From assembly GCF_000472865.1 (NCBI RefSeq), contig NZ_AXAP01000084.1, positions 1 through 36,374 of the forward strand: a stretch of 36,374 bases of DNA, read 5' to 3'. Both the position numbers and the translations under genes were made by a program. The stretch's first letter is position 1, and the number at the start of each line of letters is the position of its first letter. This DNA comes from Bradyrhizobium elkanii WSM2783 (GTDB lineage: Bacteria; Pseudomonadota; Alphaproteobacteria; Rhizobiales; Xanthobacteraceae). Shown here piece by piece: positions 1 through 8,363 of the stretch. The notes below the pieces were generated by a model. It saw only the letters and a program-made list of their open reading frames with translations. It did not search any database and was not told the DNA's origin.

Positions 1-148
1 CTTGTCCGATCAGGCTGTCGATATCGACCGCTCGCAGTTCGACCTGGTCGCGCACCGGCTCGCGCAGCCGCGGCGCACCGCGCCGCACTGCTTCGGCCCG
101 TGGCTCCGCTTGTTCCGGCAGCTCTCCAAACAACTCGTCACCAGCCAT
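1..148 (-). CDS. Transposase N-terminus, IS1182-like, cut by window edge
   Basis: The minus strand encodes about 49 residues starting MAGDELFGELPEQ and continuing through an arginine-rich stretch to VELRAVDIDSLIGQ, where the window ends. This leader, a short acidic start followed by GAPRLR and then ELRAVDIDxLIG, resembles the N terminus of IS1182/IS5-like DDE transposases common in Bradyrhizobium. The start at 148 is preferred over the ATG at 151 because a strong AGGAGG lies six bases before it. No catalytic residues fall inside the window, so the family call rests on the N-terminal pattern alone and completeness cannot be judged. Confidence 0.55.
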   Translation of the reverse strand, partial: MAGDELFGELPEQAEPRAEAVRRGAPRLREPVRDQVELRAVDIDSLIGQ

Positions 149-224
149 CATCCCCCTCCTGCAAATCAATCCGCGAAGAGAATCACAGCTGCCACGCGCC
201 CGATATAAAAAGATTCACAGTCTC

Positions 225-305
225 GTAGGGTGGGCAAAGCGAAGCGTGCCCACCATCAAGCACTCCGCTCGGAATGGTGGGCACGCCGCGCTTTGCCTAC
301 CCTAC
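225..305. repeat. Palindromic intergenic repeat (REP-like)
   Basis: Two roughly 31-base arms (225-255 and 275-305) form a near-perfect inverted repeat beginning GTAGGGTGGGCAAAGCGAAG, with a 19-base centre. Elements with this GTAGGGTGGGCAAAGC...CCCACCCTAC appearance are, to my knowledge, dispersed through Bradyrhizobium-type genomes between genes. It sits five bases past the stop of the leftward Nudix operon, so its RNA hairpin may also act as that operon's transcription end or 3' stabiliser; that role is inferred. Confidence 0.75.
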
Positions 306-309
306 AACT

Positions 310-891
310 TCACCGGAAAATATTCAGCGCGGCGTATTGCACGAGCATGATGGTCTTGGCGTCGACGATGCGGCCGTCTCTGATCATCGCCAGCGCTTCA
401 TCGAGTGGCAGCTCCAGCACCTCGATGTCTTCGCCCTCATGGGCAAGGCCGCCGCCGTCGCCGACCCGCATCGAGGAATCATATTCGGCGACGAAGAAAT
501 GCAGCTTCTCCGTCACAGAGCCCGGGCTCATGAAGGCTTCGAACACTTTTTCGACGTGGTGAAGCCGGTAGCCGGTCTCCTCTTCCGCCTCGGCGCGGAT
601 GCGGTTCTCCGGGGTCTCATTGTCCAGCATGCCCGCCGCTGCCTCGATCATGAAATCGTCATGACCGTTGAGGAAGGGCGGCAGGCGGAATTGCCGCACC
701 AGCACCACGCTGCGCGCGGCGATATTGTAGGGAAGCAGTGTCGCGGCATTGCCGCGATCGAACACCTCGCGATTCAGCGTCTGCCACGCACCGTCGCCGC
801 GGCGGTAGTCGAAGGTCACCGACTTCAGTACGTAGTGCTCATCGGAGAGCACGCGCTCGTCCTTGATGCGGACGCGGTCGGAAATACTCAT
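310..891 (-). CDS. Nudix hydrolase, GDP-mannose pyrophosphatase (NudK)-like
   Basis: This 193-residue protein probably hydrolyses a nucleoside-diphosphate sugar or ADP-ribose-type substrate. The Nudix box lies at about residues 87-108 and ends AEAEEETGY, supplying the metal-binding EExxE-type glutamates; its spacing (GMLDNET before the helix) matches the shorter NudK-type box rather than the strict GX5EX7 consensus, and the arginine usually before the first helix glutamate is alanine. The upstream VLVRQFRLPPF and the downstream MSPGSVTEKLHFF are also typical of the ADP-ribose/GDP-mannose branch. The ATG at 891 is chosen over 915 because it overlaps the stop of the preceding GNAT gene as ATGA, implying translational coupling. 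It is the last gene of a four-gene leftward operon. Confidence 0.85.
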   Translation of the reverse strand: MSISDRVRIKDERVLSDEHYVLKSVTFDYRRGDGAWQTLNREVFDRGNAATLLPYNIAARSVVLVRQFRLPPFLNGHDDFMIEAAAGMLDNETPENRIRAEAEEETGYRLHHVEKVFEAFMSPGSVTEKLHFFVAEYDSSMRVGDGGGLAHEGEDIEVLELPLDEALAMIRDGRIVDAKTIMLVQYAALNIFR

Positions 892-1346
892 GGCGGCGTG
901 CGCCCGTCGATCCATCTGGAAAACACGAGAAGCTGCTGCTCCTCATAGCCGATCGACTGGTAGAACGCGCCAACCTTGGCGTTTTCCCGCCGCACCAGCA
1001 ATTGCAGTTTTGCAATGCCGGCCGCCTGGAGCCAGTCCTCCGCCGCGCGCATGATCACCCGGCCGTATCCGTTGCCCTGCCTGTCAGGATCGACTGCGAC
1101 GTAATAGACCCAGCCGCGATGGCCCTCATGGCCGACCATGGCGGATGCGACGATCACCCCGTTGTCGCGGCCGACCAGGATGTCCGAATTCGGCCCGCGT
1201 CGCGCCAACGCGATATCGGCGACCGGATCGTTCCACGGTCGTGTCAGCCCGCAGCGCTGCCACAGTGCGACGACGTCAGCGACGTCGCTGTCGGACATCG
1301 GCGCGATGGCGAGCGCAGCGATAGGGGGGGGCGGTGCGACGTTCAC
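888..1346 (-). CDS. GNAT family N-acetyltransferase
   Basis: A 152-residue single-domain acetyltransferase. Motif A is visible as VAVDPDRQGNGYG (about residues 83-95), the acetyl-CoA pyrophosphate-binding RxxGxG loop, followed by the C-terminal VRRENAKVGAFYQSIGYEE typical of YpeA/RimI-like enzymes. The substrate (protein N terminus or small amine) cannot be read from sequence. It starts with GTG at 1346, overlapping the upstream FAD dehydrogenase stop as GTGA, and ends overlapping the Nudix start as ATGA, so it is translationally coupled on both sides. Just after the start an eight-base G run (plus strand, about 1324-1331) encodes four prolines; it is a slippage-prone homopolymer. Confidence 0.85.
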   Translation of the reverse strand: MNVAPPPPIAALAIAPMSDSDVADVVALWQRCGLTRPWNDPVADIALARRGPNSDILVGRDNGVIVASAMVGHEGHRGWVYYVAVDPDRQGNGYGRVIMRAAEDWLQAAGIAKLQLLVRRENAKVGAFYQSIGYEEQQLLVFSRWIDGRTPP

Positions 1347-2800
1347 AGTACTTTTCCAGGATTCATGATACCGAGCGGATCGAGCATCGCCTTGATGCTG
1401 CGCATCAGTTGGATCGCGACCTTGTCCTTCACATCGGGCAATTCATCGCGCTTGAGCACGCCGATGCCGTGCTCGGCCGAGATCGAGCCGCCCATCCGCA
1501 GCACGATGTCGAACACGACAGTGTTGACCTCATGCCAGCGGCCGAGGAAGTCGGCGCTGTTGGCGCCGATCGGCTGGCTGACATTGTAATGGATGTTGCC
1601 GTCGCCGAGATGGCCGAACGGCACCGGCCGCGCGCCGGGGATCAGCTTGACCACCGCCGCATTGGCCTCTTCGATAAAGGCCGGGACCGCGGCGACTGGC
1701 ACCGAGATGTCATGCTTGATCGAGCCGCCCTCCGGCTTCTGCGCCGCCGACATCTCGTCGCGCAATTTCCAGAACGCCTGGCGCTGGCTCAAATTCGCCG
1801 CGATCACGGCGTCATCGACGATGCCATCTTCCATGCCCTCGGCGAGGATCACTTCCAGCGTATCGCGTGCATCGTCGCGCGGCGAGGAAAGCTCCATCAG
1901 CACATACCAGGGATGCTTGCTCTGAAGTGGATCGCGGATGTCGATGCCGTGGCGGATCGAGAAATCCACCGCGATGTCGGCGAGCAGCTCGAAGCTGGTG
2001 AGGCTGCCCGCGGCTTCGGTTTGCGAGATCGACAATAGCTGCAGCGCATCCGCCGGCGATTTCAACCCGACAAAGGCGGTCTCGATTGCGCGCGGCTTCG
2101 GAAACAGCTTCAACGTCGCCGCGGTGATGATGCCGAGCGTGCCCTCCGCGCCGATGAAGAGATTGCGCAGGTCGTAGCCGGTATTGTCCTTTTTCAGTTT
2201 CGACAGCGCGTTGAGCACGCGCCCGTCGGCCAGCACCACTTCGAGCCCGAGCGCCATCTCGCGCGCCACGCCATAGGCCAATGCGGTCGTGCCGCCGGCA
2301 TTGGTCGAGAGATTGCCGCCGATGGTGCAGCTTCCCTCGGCGCCGAGCGAGAGCGGAAACAGCCGGTCGACGTCGCTGGCGCGCTGCTGAGCCACCTGCA
2401 GCACCACGCCGGCCTCGCAGGTCATGGTGTTGGAGGCGGTATCGATCTCGCGGATCTTGTCCATCCGCTTCAGCGAAATCACGACCTCGCCATGATGCGG
2501 CGTCTGCCCGCCGACCAGGCCGGTATTGCCGCCCTGCGGCACCAGCGCGATGCGATGCGCCGAGGCGAGCTTGCAGATCGCGGCGACTTCCGCGGTCGAG
2601 CCCGGGCGCAGCACCAGCGGCGAGCGCCCCTGGAACAGGTTGCGTTCCTCGACCAGGTAGGGCGCGATGTCGGCGGCATCAGTCACCGCATATTTGTCGC
2701 CGACGATGGCGCGAAACTTGTCGATCAGTTCCGGCGGAAGCTGCGGCGCTGGCGGATCTGCGATGTTCATCCCGGTCTCTTTCACTCCGGCCGCCTTCAT
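1343..2800 (-). CDS. FAD-linked oxidase, D-2-hydroxyacid dehydrogenase (GlcD/D2HGDH type)
   Basis: A 485-residue flavoprotein likely oxidising a D-2-hydroxyacid (D-lactate, D-2-hydroxyglutarate or glycolate class). The N-terminal FAD-binding domain shows LVLRPGSTAEV and VPQGGNTGLVGGQ (about 88-98), then GGNLSTNAGG and LFIGAEGTLGIIT. The C-terminal FAD-oxidase domain carries GHLGDGNIHYN (about 396-406) and SAEHGIG (441-447), the conserved histidine and glutamate positions of the D-2-hydroxyglutarate dehydrogenase branch, and ends with the typical LDPLGIMNPGKVL. No Fe-S motif or signal peptide is seen, so a cytoplasmic or membrane-peripheral enzyme passing electrons to ETF or quinone is inferred. 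The start overlaps the sua5-like stop as ATGA. An internal ATG ten codons in is the alternative start. Confidence 0.88.
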   Translation of the reverse strand: MKAAGVKETGMNIADPPAPQLPPELIDKFRAIVGDKYAVTDAADIAPYLVEERNLFQGRSPLVLRPGSTAEVAAICKLASAHRIALVPQGGNTGLVGGQTPHHGEVVISLKRMDKIREIDTASNTMTCEAGVVLQVAQQRASDVDRLFPLSLGAEGSCTIGGNLSTNAGGTTALAYGVAREMALGLEVVLADGRVLNALSKLKKDNTGYDLRNLFIGAEGTLGIITAATLKLFPKPRAIETAFVGLKSPADALQLLSISQTEAAGSLTSFELLADIAVDFSIRHGIDIRDPLQSKHPWYVLMELSSPRDDARDTLEVILAEGMEDGIVDDAVIAANLSQRQAFWKLRDEMSAAQKPEGGSIKHDISVPVAAVPAFIEEANAAVVKLIPGARPVPFGHLGDGNIHYNVSQPIGANSADFLGRWHEVNTVVFDIVLRMGGSISAEHGIGVLKRDELPDVKDKVAIQLMRSIKAMLDPLGIMNPGKVL

Positions 2801-3816
2801 TCGCGGCCAACGGCTGCGCGGCGCAGCCGGTCGTTGATGGCTTCGCCCAGACCGTCATGGGGAATGGGCATCACCGCGATCGCACGCGCGGCTTCGGTGT
2901 CGAGCGCGCGGAGATAGCCGAACAGATTGGCGGCGGCCTCGGCAAGATCGCCACTATCAGACAGATTCATCACGGCGGCCGCCGAATCAACCCCCGATAT
3001 GCTCAAGGGTCCAAACGCCAGAAGCGCCTCTCCGGGCTCGATCCTGTCAGCGTTGAGTCGCACCCGCGTGCGCGGGGCGTAGTGGGAGGCAAGCATGCCC
3101 GGCGCGAGCGGCCTGCCGCCGTCGCCCGGCGCGAGCGGCTTGCCGTTGTCGCTTTCGGCGTCCGCTGGAAGCCGGTCGAGCCTGTGGCCGAGCACGCGCT
3201 CGATCTCCGCGCGGGGCAGCCCGCCCGGCCGGAGCAGTGTCGCGCGCTCGAAGCAGCCGACGATGGTGGATTCGACCCCGACCTCGACCGCGCCGCCATC
3301 GACGATCAGGTCGATGCGCCCCGAAAGATCGCTTGCGACGTGCTCCGCCCTAGTCGGCGAGACATGGCCGGAGAGGTTGGCGGAAGGCGCCACCACCGGC
3401 CGGCCGAGGGCGCGCAGGATGTCGCGGGCGACGGCGTGGGCGGGCACGCGCACCGCGACGGTATCGAGCCCCGCCGTCGCAAGCTCCGCCACCGGGCAGC
3501 CTTCCGTTTTTGGCAGCACCAGCGTCAGCGGTCCCGGCCAGAACGCCTCGGCAAGCGCGGTCGCCACCGCGTCGAACCGGGCGATCCGGCGCGCGGCGGC
3601 GAGATCGCCGACATGCGCGATCAGGGGATTGAACGCCGGCCGCCCCTTGGCCTGGTAGAGGTGGGCGATCGCGGTCGCATTGGTGGCGTCGGCGCCGAGC
3701 CCGTAGACGGTCTCGGTCGGGAACGCCACCAGGCCGCCTTCTTTGAGTACGCCGGCCGCGACCGCGGTCGTATCTGTTCCGGCCGGCAAGATCCGGGTTT
3801 TCAGGCTCGTTTTCAC
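2797..3816 (-). CDS. sua5: Threonylcarbamoyl-AMP synthase, Sua5 type
   Basis: This 339-residue protein makes threonylcarbamoyl-AMP from threonine, bicarbonate and ATP, the first step of t6A37 modification of ANN-decoding tRNAs. The YrdC domain shows AFPTETVYGLG (about 31-41), the KGRP/NPL nucleotide-binding segment (about 57-65) and VVAPSANLSG; the smaller Sua5 domain follows, opening with PGMLASHYAPRT. The GTG at 3816 fits the conserved N terminus and has GAGGA upstream, though the spacing is long. The reading frame stays open far upstream through the antisense of tRNA-Pro, which is an artefact. An oddity is a short internal duplication in the linker, KPLAPGDGG followed by RPLAPG. It heads the four-gene overlapping operon. 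Confidence 0.9.
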   Translation of the reverse strand: MKTSLKTRILPAGTDTTAVAAGVLKEGGLVAFPTETVYGLGADATNATAIAHLYQAKGRPAFNPLIAHVGDLAAARRIARFDAVATALAEAFWPGPLTLVLPKTEGCPVAELATAGLDTVAVRVPAHAVARDILRALGRPVVAPSANLSGHVSPTRAEHVASDLSGRIDLIVDGGAVEVGVESTIVGCFERATLLRPGGLPRAEIERVLGHRLDRLPADAESDNGKPLAPGDGGRPLAPGMLASHYAPRTRVRLNADRIEPGEALLAFGPLSISGVDSAAAVMNLSDSGDLAEAAANLFGYLRALDTEAARAIAVMPIPHDGLGEAINDRLRRAAVGRE

Positions 3817-3885
3817 TGTGACCAAATTCCTCGAATGCGCTGCTTGCGGTCGCCCCAACCCGACGCTATAAGCCGCGTTCTCAGT

Positions 3886-3962
3886 CGGAGTGTGGCTCAG
3901 CCCGGTAGAGCACTGCGTTCGGGACGCAGGGGTCGCAGGTTCGAATCCTGCCACTCCGACCA
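3886..3962 (+). tRNA. tRNA-Pro (anticodon CGG)
   Basis: The sequence folds as a full cloverleaf: acceptor arm CGGAGUG paired with CACUCCG, D-arm GCUC/GAGC, anticodon stem CUGCG/CGCAG enclosing loop UUCGGGA (anticodon CGG, reading CCG), T-arm with GGUUCGAAUCC, discriminator A and an encoded CCA. It stands alone, divergent from the Sua5 gene. No second copy of its 3' end is visible in the window, so there is no sign of a tRNA-integrated element here. Confidence 0.97.
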
Positions 3963-4504
3963 TATTCCGATGTGTTTTCAATCGCTTACGGTTTCGGTTG
4001 AGCGCGTCGCGCTCAACTATGGGCACCCCTGCGTAGCACGCAGTGATCGGCTTTATAGTGAGCGCCGAACCGTCCGACAATCTCGACAATTTGCTTGAGG
4101 TCTGATGTGGCACCCGAGCCTGCTGTACGGGCTGCTCTCTTGGCATGTGCTTTGGGGTTCCAGCTGCGTTCTGATGGCCGCCACGAAAGGCACGAGAACC
4201 CGACAGAATCAGCACGATCTGGGTCTCGTCATGGAAATACGGCCTGAGCCCGAGCGAGCCCCCGCGCCACGATACGATGCGAGCTCGACGATACCAGCGA
4301 TGTCCATGCGCCGGTAATTCCAGATCGCCGCCGAGGTCAAACGGGTCGCTGATGTTGCCGCTGGTGCCGCTTTCGCGTGCCCTGTCGGTGGTCTCGTCGT
4401 CCTTGCCATGGCGCGAGATACATCCCGTGACGGCGATGGCGGCACATTAAGCATAGCGTCAACCGCTGCTTGTGCCGGTGGCAGGTCTTGCCTACCCGTT
4501 TTCG
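3963..4504. other. Gene-poor stretch with a possible gene remnant
   Basis: No convincing gene is seen between the tRNA and the acyltransferase. On the minus strand one frame is open from about 4446 leftward through the tRNA. Its first part reads like a decayed lipoprotein or secreted protein: AVTGCISR, resembling a lipobox, then an aspartate-rich stretch and LELPAHGHRWYRRARIVSWR. It has no start codon in frame (a TAA lies at 4447-4449), so it is either a remnant or chance. The rest holds no clear promoter or terminator. Confidence 0.3.
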
Positions 4505-5671
4505 ATGGACTCGGCCAAAAATATCACGCGGTATCATGCTCTCGACAGTTGGCGTGGCATTTGCGCTTGCATGGTCGCGCTGTTTCACTTCGACGTTATC
4601 AGCCATCTGTCGTTCCTGCCGCTCACCAGAAATGCCTACCTCTTCGTCGATTTCTTCTTCGTGTTGAGCGGCTTTGTCATCGCGTCGAATTATCGTTCGC
4701 GTCTCGCTGAGGGCTTCGGCACAGGCCGCTTCCTCCTCCTGCGGCTTGGGAGGATCTATCCGCTGCATCTCGTGACCTTGCTGCTGTTCATTCCCATCGA
4801 CGCCGCGAAGGACGGTATTGGTCCAAACTTGTTGCAGGCCATCGTCACCAACATTCTGCTGCTGCAGGGACTCGGCGTTAATCCGCAGAACTGGCTGAAC
4901 TTCGCGAGTTGGAGCATCAGCACCGAGTTCGCCGCCTATGTGATCTTCGCCGCCGTCGTGAGCAGGATCGGGCCGACAATCTGGCCTTGGCTGCTTCCGA
5001 TCATTGCGGGGCCGGTTGTGCTCGCCACCATCAGCCCGGACGGGATGAATGCGACTTTTGACTATGGGTTGGTGCGCTGCCTTTATGGTTTCGCGCTTGG
5101 CGTTCTCGCTTTCGATTTGCGAGAGCGCTTCCCAGTGTTGCGCGCACGCCTGGCGCCATCCGTTGAGACATTGCTCGAGGCGGCGAGTCTCGTGCTCGTT
5201 GTGGGCTATGTTTCGGTCGCTGGAAGCAGCGTCACTCTGCAGGTGGCCTCGCCGCTGGTGTTTACGCTGGTCGTTCTGGTGTACGCGCGAGAAGGTGGTG
5301 CGGTCAGCCGTTGGCTGACGGTTCCGTCCATGCTCATGATCGGGACGCTGACTTATTCGATCTACATGCTGCATCCGCTCGTCAGGGCAGTGGTGCGGGC
5401 CATCCTTATGGTCGTCGAGCGCCTCAGGCATACGGAGTTGTTTGTCTCTTACGCGTTGAGCCCGGGCCATGAACCGACGAAAGTTGTCGCTCTGAATGGA
5501 TCGCTCTGGCTTGGTGATCTCCTGCAAATTGCGATGCTGTTGTTGACCGTCCTGCTGTCGGTTGCAACGTATCGTCTTGTCGAGGAGCCCGGGCGTGACT
5601 GGGTCAGGCGCTTGATGGATCGGCGGAGGGTCGGCACAGTACGCGGCGCACGACCGGCTTTCGACGCATGA
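4505..5671 (+). CDS. Acyltransferase 3 family membrane protein (OafA/YrhL-like)
   Basis: A 388-residue polytopic inner-membrane protein expected to transfer acetyl or another acyl group to an envelope carbohydrate such as LPS O-antigen, exopolysaccharide or a Nod-factor-like glycan. Family marks are HALDSWRGICACMVALFHF (about 11-29, the conserved R-x10-H region), DFFFVLSGFVIA, NFASWSISTEFAAY, LTYSIYMLHPL and the closing YRLVEEPGR. About ten hydrophobic segments are evident. The ATG at 4505 is preferred; a GTG at 4472 would add 11 residues, and neither has a strong ribosome site. It stands alone and converges on the cyclodeaminase-like gene. The acceptor substrate is not deducible from the neighbours. 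Confidence 0.87.
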   Translation: MDSAKNITRYHALDSWRGICACMVALFHFDVISHLSFLPLTRNAYLFVDFFFVLSGFVIASNYRSRLAEGFGTGRFLLLRLGRIYPLHLVTLLLFIPIDAAKDGIGPNLLQAIVTNILLLQGLGVNPQNWLNFASWSISTEFAAYVIFAAVVSRIGPTIWPWLLPIIAGPVVLATISPDGMNATFDYGLVRCLYGFALGVLAFDLRERFPVLRARLAPSVETLLEAASLVLVVGYVSVAGSSVTLQVASPLVFTLVVLVYAREGGAVSRWLTVPSMLMIGTLTYSIYMLHPLVRAVVRAILMVVERLRHTELFVSYALSPGHEPTKVVALNGSLWLGDLLQIAMLLLTVLLSVATYRLVEEPGRDWVRRLMDRRRVGTVRGARPAFDA

Positions 5672-5708
5672 CACGCCGAGCTCGTTCAATTTCGCACCTG
5701 TCGCGTTG

Positions 5709-6695
5709 TTACGCGATGTGGGCGACGCGCCGTATGCGGGTATTGTATGCAAGGCCTGCGGCGGCAAGATCCGCCAGAGCGGTCCCGACTGCCTTGAACA
5801 TGGTGATGTCGTCGCGCGATCGTCGCCCGTGAACGGCGCCGCTGCACAGTTCGGCTAGCGACGCCTTCAAGTCCTGACGTGACAAAATTCCCGCCTCGAT
5901 CGGGTGGACGAGATCACCGGCCTCATGTGCCGCCTCATAGGTGTCCACGAATATGGCGAACCGCTTGATGACGTCGTCATCCGATTCCCGCATCGCCGGC
6001 GTGAAGGCGCCGATGAGATCGACATGGACGCCGGCCTGCAGCCATTCACCTTTGATCAGTGGCGATGTTGCCAGAGTGGCCGACGTGACGATATCAGCCG
6101 TCCTGACGGCATGTTCAAGGTCGGACACGAACACGGCATCCAGTCCGGAGTCACGGAGACGATCCACCATCCGAATGGCGCTGTCGGCGTTGACGTTCCA
6201 CACGCTGATCCGGCGAATGTCGCGGACGGCCCGATAGGCTTCCGGCAAAAGGCTTGCGATCCGGCCGGAGCCGAGAATGAGCAGGTTGGTCGCGTCTTCG
6301 CGCGCCAGATAGGACGCCGCGAGCGCTGACGTCGCAGCGGTTCGCCTGGCGGTAAGGACGTCACCTGCGACCGTCGCAAGTTGCACACCGGTGCCGCTAT
6401 CGAACAGCAGATAGACCGATGTGAGCGCCGGCATCTTGCGCGCGGCGTTGCCCGGGAATACGGCGACCAGCTTGACTCCAAGCAGATCATCAGCTTCCGA
6501 TTTCTGCTGCCATGAGGGCATCAGCAACAAGGTCGCGTTCGGCTCGCCCGGAACTGGGATCGTATGATGATGTCGCGGCGGCACAGTGCAGCCCCTGACA
6601 AAGAAGCTGCGCAGATGCGGGATCAGCTCATCCATCGGGAGAAGGCGCGTCGCCTCCTCTGCATCAATGGTCTGCAGCGGTTGTTTCTCGGTCAT
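5709..6695 (-). CDS. Ornithine cyclodeaminase / mu-crystallin family enzyme
   Basis: A 328-residue NAD(P)-dependent enzyme of a family including ornithine cyclodeaminase, alanine dehydrogenase, ketimine reductase and mu-crystallin. Visible marks are LLGVKLVAVFPGN with the conserved lysine near 75, TARRTAATSALAASYLA (about 115-131), the Rossmann loop LGSGRIASLLPEA (141-153) and DLIGAFTPAMRESDDD near the catalytic aspartate. The ATG at 6695 follows AGAAGG closely and removes an unconserved 17-residue extension. It is the last gene of the leftward molybdoenzyme-transporter set but is separated from the transporter by a strong hairpin. In context it may reduce or deaminate an imino or amino acid produced or imported by the cluster; the substrate is inferred only. 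Confidence 0.85.
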   Translation of the reverse strand: MTEKQPLQTIDAEEATRLLPMDELIPHLRSFFVRGCTVPPRHHHTIPVPGEPNATLLLMPSWQQKSEADDLLGVKLVAVFPGNAARKMPALTSVYLLFDSGTGVQLATVAGDVLTARRTAATSALAASYLAREDATNLLILGSGRIASLLPEAYRAVRDIRRISVWNVNADSAIRMVDRLRDSGLDAVFVSDLEHAVRTADIVTSATLATSPLIKGEWLQAGVHVDLIGAFTPAMRESDDDVIKRFAIFVDTYEAAHEAGDLVHPIEAGILSRQDLKASLAELCSGAVHGRRSRDDITMFKAVGTALADLAAAGLAYNTRIRRVAHIA

Positions 6696-6799
6696 GGCCT
6701 TCTCATTGCAAGACTTTGTGTCGCGGCTCTCGCGCGACGCCCGCATGCTGTCGCGGTTGCCGAACCAAATCGAGGTTGTGCTTCGGCGTGCCGGACGAG

Positions 6800-6837
6800 G
6801 ACACGCCGGGACGTCAATGCGGTCGTCCCGGCGTGTC
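6800..6837 (-). terminator. Perfect 14-bp hairpin after the transporter gene
   Basis: A perfect 14-base stem (6800-6813 with 6824-6837, arm GACACGCCGGGACG) closes a 10-base loop. It lies 23 bases past the transporter stop and about 105 bases ahead of the cyclodeaminase-like start, in the leftward direction. There is no T-run, so it may be a leaky terminator or an mRNA stabiliser that lowers expression of the last gene. Confidence 0.6.
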
Positions 6838-6860
6838 AGTTCGCGCGGCTCAGCGGTCGA

Positions 6861-8315
6861 TCAGGGAAGAATTGGCGGGTGGTAGGTGAACGTCGTCATC
6901 AGGATTGCCGCAAGGATCATGACGATCGGGAAATGCACAAAGAACTGCACCGAGGTGTAGCCGATCAGGTCTTTTGACTTCAAGCCGAGTATGCCAAGCA
7001 GCGGAAGCATCCAGAATGGATTGATGAAGTTCGGCAGCGTCTCCGCGATGTTATAGATCATCACAGTCCAGCCCAAATGAGCCCCGATCTCATTGGCCGC
7101 CTTCATGATGTACGGGGCCTCGATGATCCACTTGCCGCCAGCCGACGGGATGAAGAAACCGAGTACCGCGGAATAGATTCCAACCAGGAACGAGAAGACG
7201 GTCGAGTTGGCGGAGGCGTCCACGAACCAGTGTGCGATGGTGTCGGACAGCGTTACGCCCTTGCTGTTCGGCACCTTGGTCAGCATCTGAGCGATTCCGG
7301 CGTAGAAAGGAAACTGCAATAGCACGCCCGAGACGCTTGGCATCGCCTTGGAAAAAGTCTCAAGCAGGCTGCGTGGACGCCAATGCAAGAGGATGCCAAG
7401 CACCAGAAAGACGAAATTGTAAGTGTTCAGGCCCGACAAAGTGATCAGCGGATTGCCGGACTGAAAGGTCTGCCAGAGCCAGCCCAGCGCCAGCACGACG
7501 ATCAGGATCGTCAGAATGGGACTGAACTCGAGAAAATCGCCGGGCCGCGCCGGCTTCTTCGGCTCGATTCGGTCGTCGTCGAGCGACACGCCGAGATCCG
7601 CGGCGGTCTTGACCAACCTCGGATCTGGAGCAGTCAGGTAGCAGATCGCTGCGGATAGCGCGGTGACGACCACCGTCGTGACCAGATTCTGCCACGTCAG
7701 GATCGTTTCAGAGAAACCGATGACGCCGGTGATCGGCAACAGCGAACTCGGGATGCTGGCCGCATTGGCCTGAAGCTGGGCGGCTGATGATGTGATGCCG
7801 AGCGTGAAACCGCAGCCGAGGCCGAGATAGCCAGCCGCACCGGCCGCGCGATAGTCCAGCCTGATGTCCTTGCGCCGCGCGATTTCGCGCACCAGTAGGC
7901 CGGAAAAGATCAGACTGAGACCCCAGTTCAGCAGCGACAGGACGATACTGAGGACACCGACGAAGACCACAGCGCCGCGCGCGGTGGAGGGTACGGCCGC
8001 CAGCCGCCGCAGCACCGCCGCGACCGGCGGCGACATCGCGACCACATAGCCGCCGATCGCGACCAGCGCCATTTGCATCGTGAACGGAATGAGATTCCAG
8101 AAGCCGTCGCCGAAGGCGCGGCTGACCGCAAGCGGTGAGCCTCCATGCACGATGGTGCCGAGCGCGATCACGACCACGGCAATCAGAACGAACACATAGG
8201 CATCCGGAAACCAACGCTCGGCGAAGGCGACCATATGCTGCGAGAGCCTTGCAAGCAGGTTGGTCTGCATCGGCATTTTGTCAGGAAACGAATTTCTATG
8301 CGTAGCGTCGGTCAT
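6861..8315 (-). CDS. Short-chain fatty acid transporter, AtoE family
   Basis: A 484-residue inner-membrane permease of the AtoE/SCFA_trans family, which imports short-chain fatty acids. About 12 hydrophobic segments alternate with family-typical stretches: RWFPDAYVFVLIAV near the start, LLNWGLSLIFSGLLVREIARR, the SSAAQLQAN region, YAGIAQML and GFFIPSAGGKWIIEAPY, ending with AETLPNFINPFWMLPLLGI. The ATG at 8315 gives the family's usual length, but its ribosome site is weak; an earlier TTG/ATG region at 8357 is less likely. The gene begins 48 bases past the molybdoenzyme stop, so the two are probably co-transcribed and the transporter brings in that enzyme's substrate. That link is inferred from position. 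Confidence 0.88.
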   Translation of the reverse strand: MTDATHRNSFPDKMPMQTNLLARLSQHMVAFAERWFPDAYVFVLIAVVVIALGTIVHGGSPLAVSRAFGDGFWNLIPFTMQMALVAIGGYVVAMSPPVAAVLRRLAAVPSTARGAVVFVGVLSIVLSLLNWGLSLIFSGLLVREIARRKDIRLDYRAAGAAGYLGLGCGFTLGITSSAAQLQANAASIPSSLLPITGVIGFSETILTWQNLVTTVVVTALSAAICYLTAPDPRLVKTAADLGVSLDDDRIEPKKPARPGDFLEFSPILTILIVVLALGWLWQTFQSGNPLITLSGLNTYNFVFLVLGILLHWRPRSLLETFSKAMPSVSGVLLQFPFYAGIAQMLTKVPNSKGVTLSDTIAHWFVDASANSTVFSFLVGIYSAVLGFFIPSAGGKWIIEAPYIMKAANEIGAHLGWTVMIYNIAETLPNFINPFWMLPLLGILGLKSKDLIGYTSVQFFVHFPIVMILAAILMTTFTYHPPILP

Positions 8316-8363
8316 TGCTGCCCCATTATTATGTCGGTGTTGGTTTCGTCGCGTCATTGCCGG

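Noticed and set aside
2281..4098. 605-codon plus-strand frame
   Set aside because: It is antisense to the dehydrogenase and Sua5 genes and runs through the tRNA; arginine-rich, with no domain.
3817..4215. N-terminal extension of the Sua5 frame, including VAGFEPATPASRTQCS
   Set aside because: It is the antisense translation of tRNA-Pro, a common false protein in databases; conserved Sua5 sequence begins only at 3816.
3886..4504. tRNA-Pro as an integration site for a genomic island
   Set aside because: No integrase gene and no second copy of the tRNA 3' end is visible in the window.
4337..5767. 476-codon minus-strand frame
   Set aside because: Antisense shadow of the acyltransferase gene, rich in H, Q and R.
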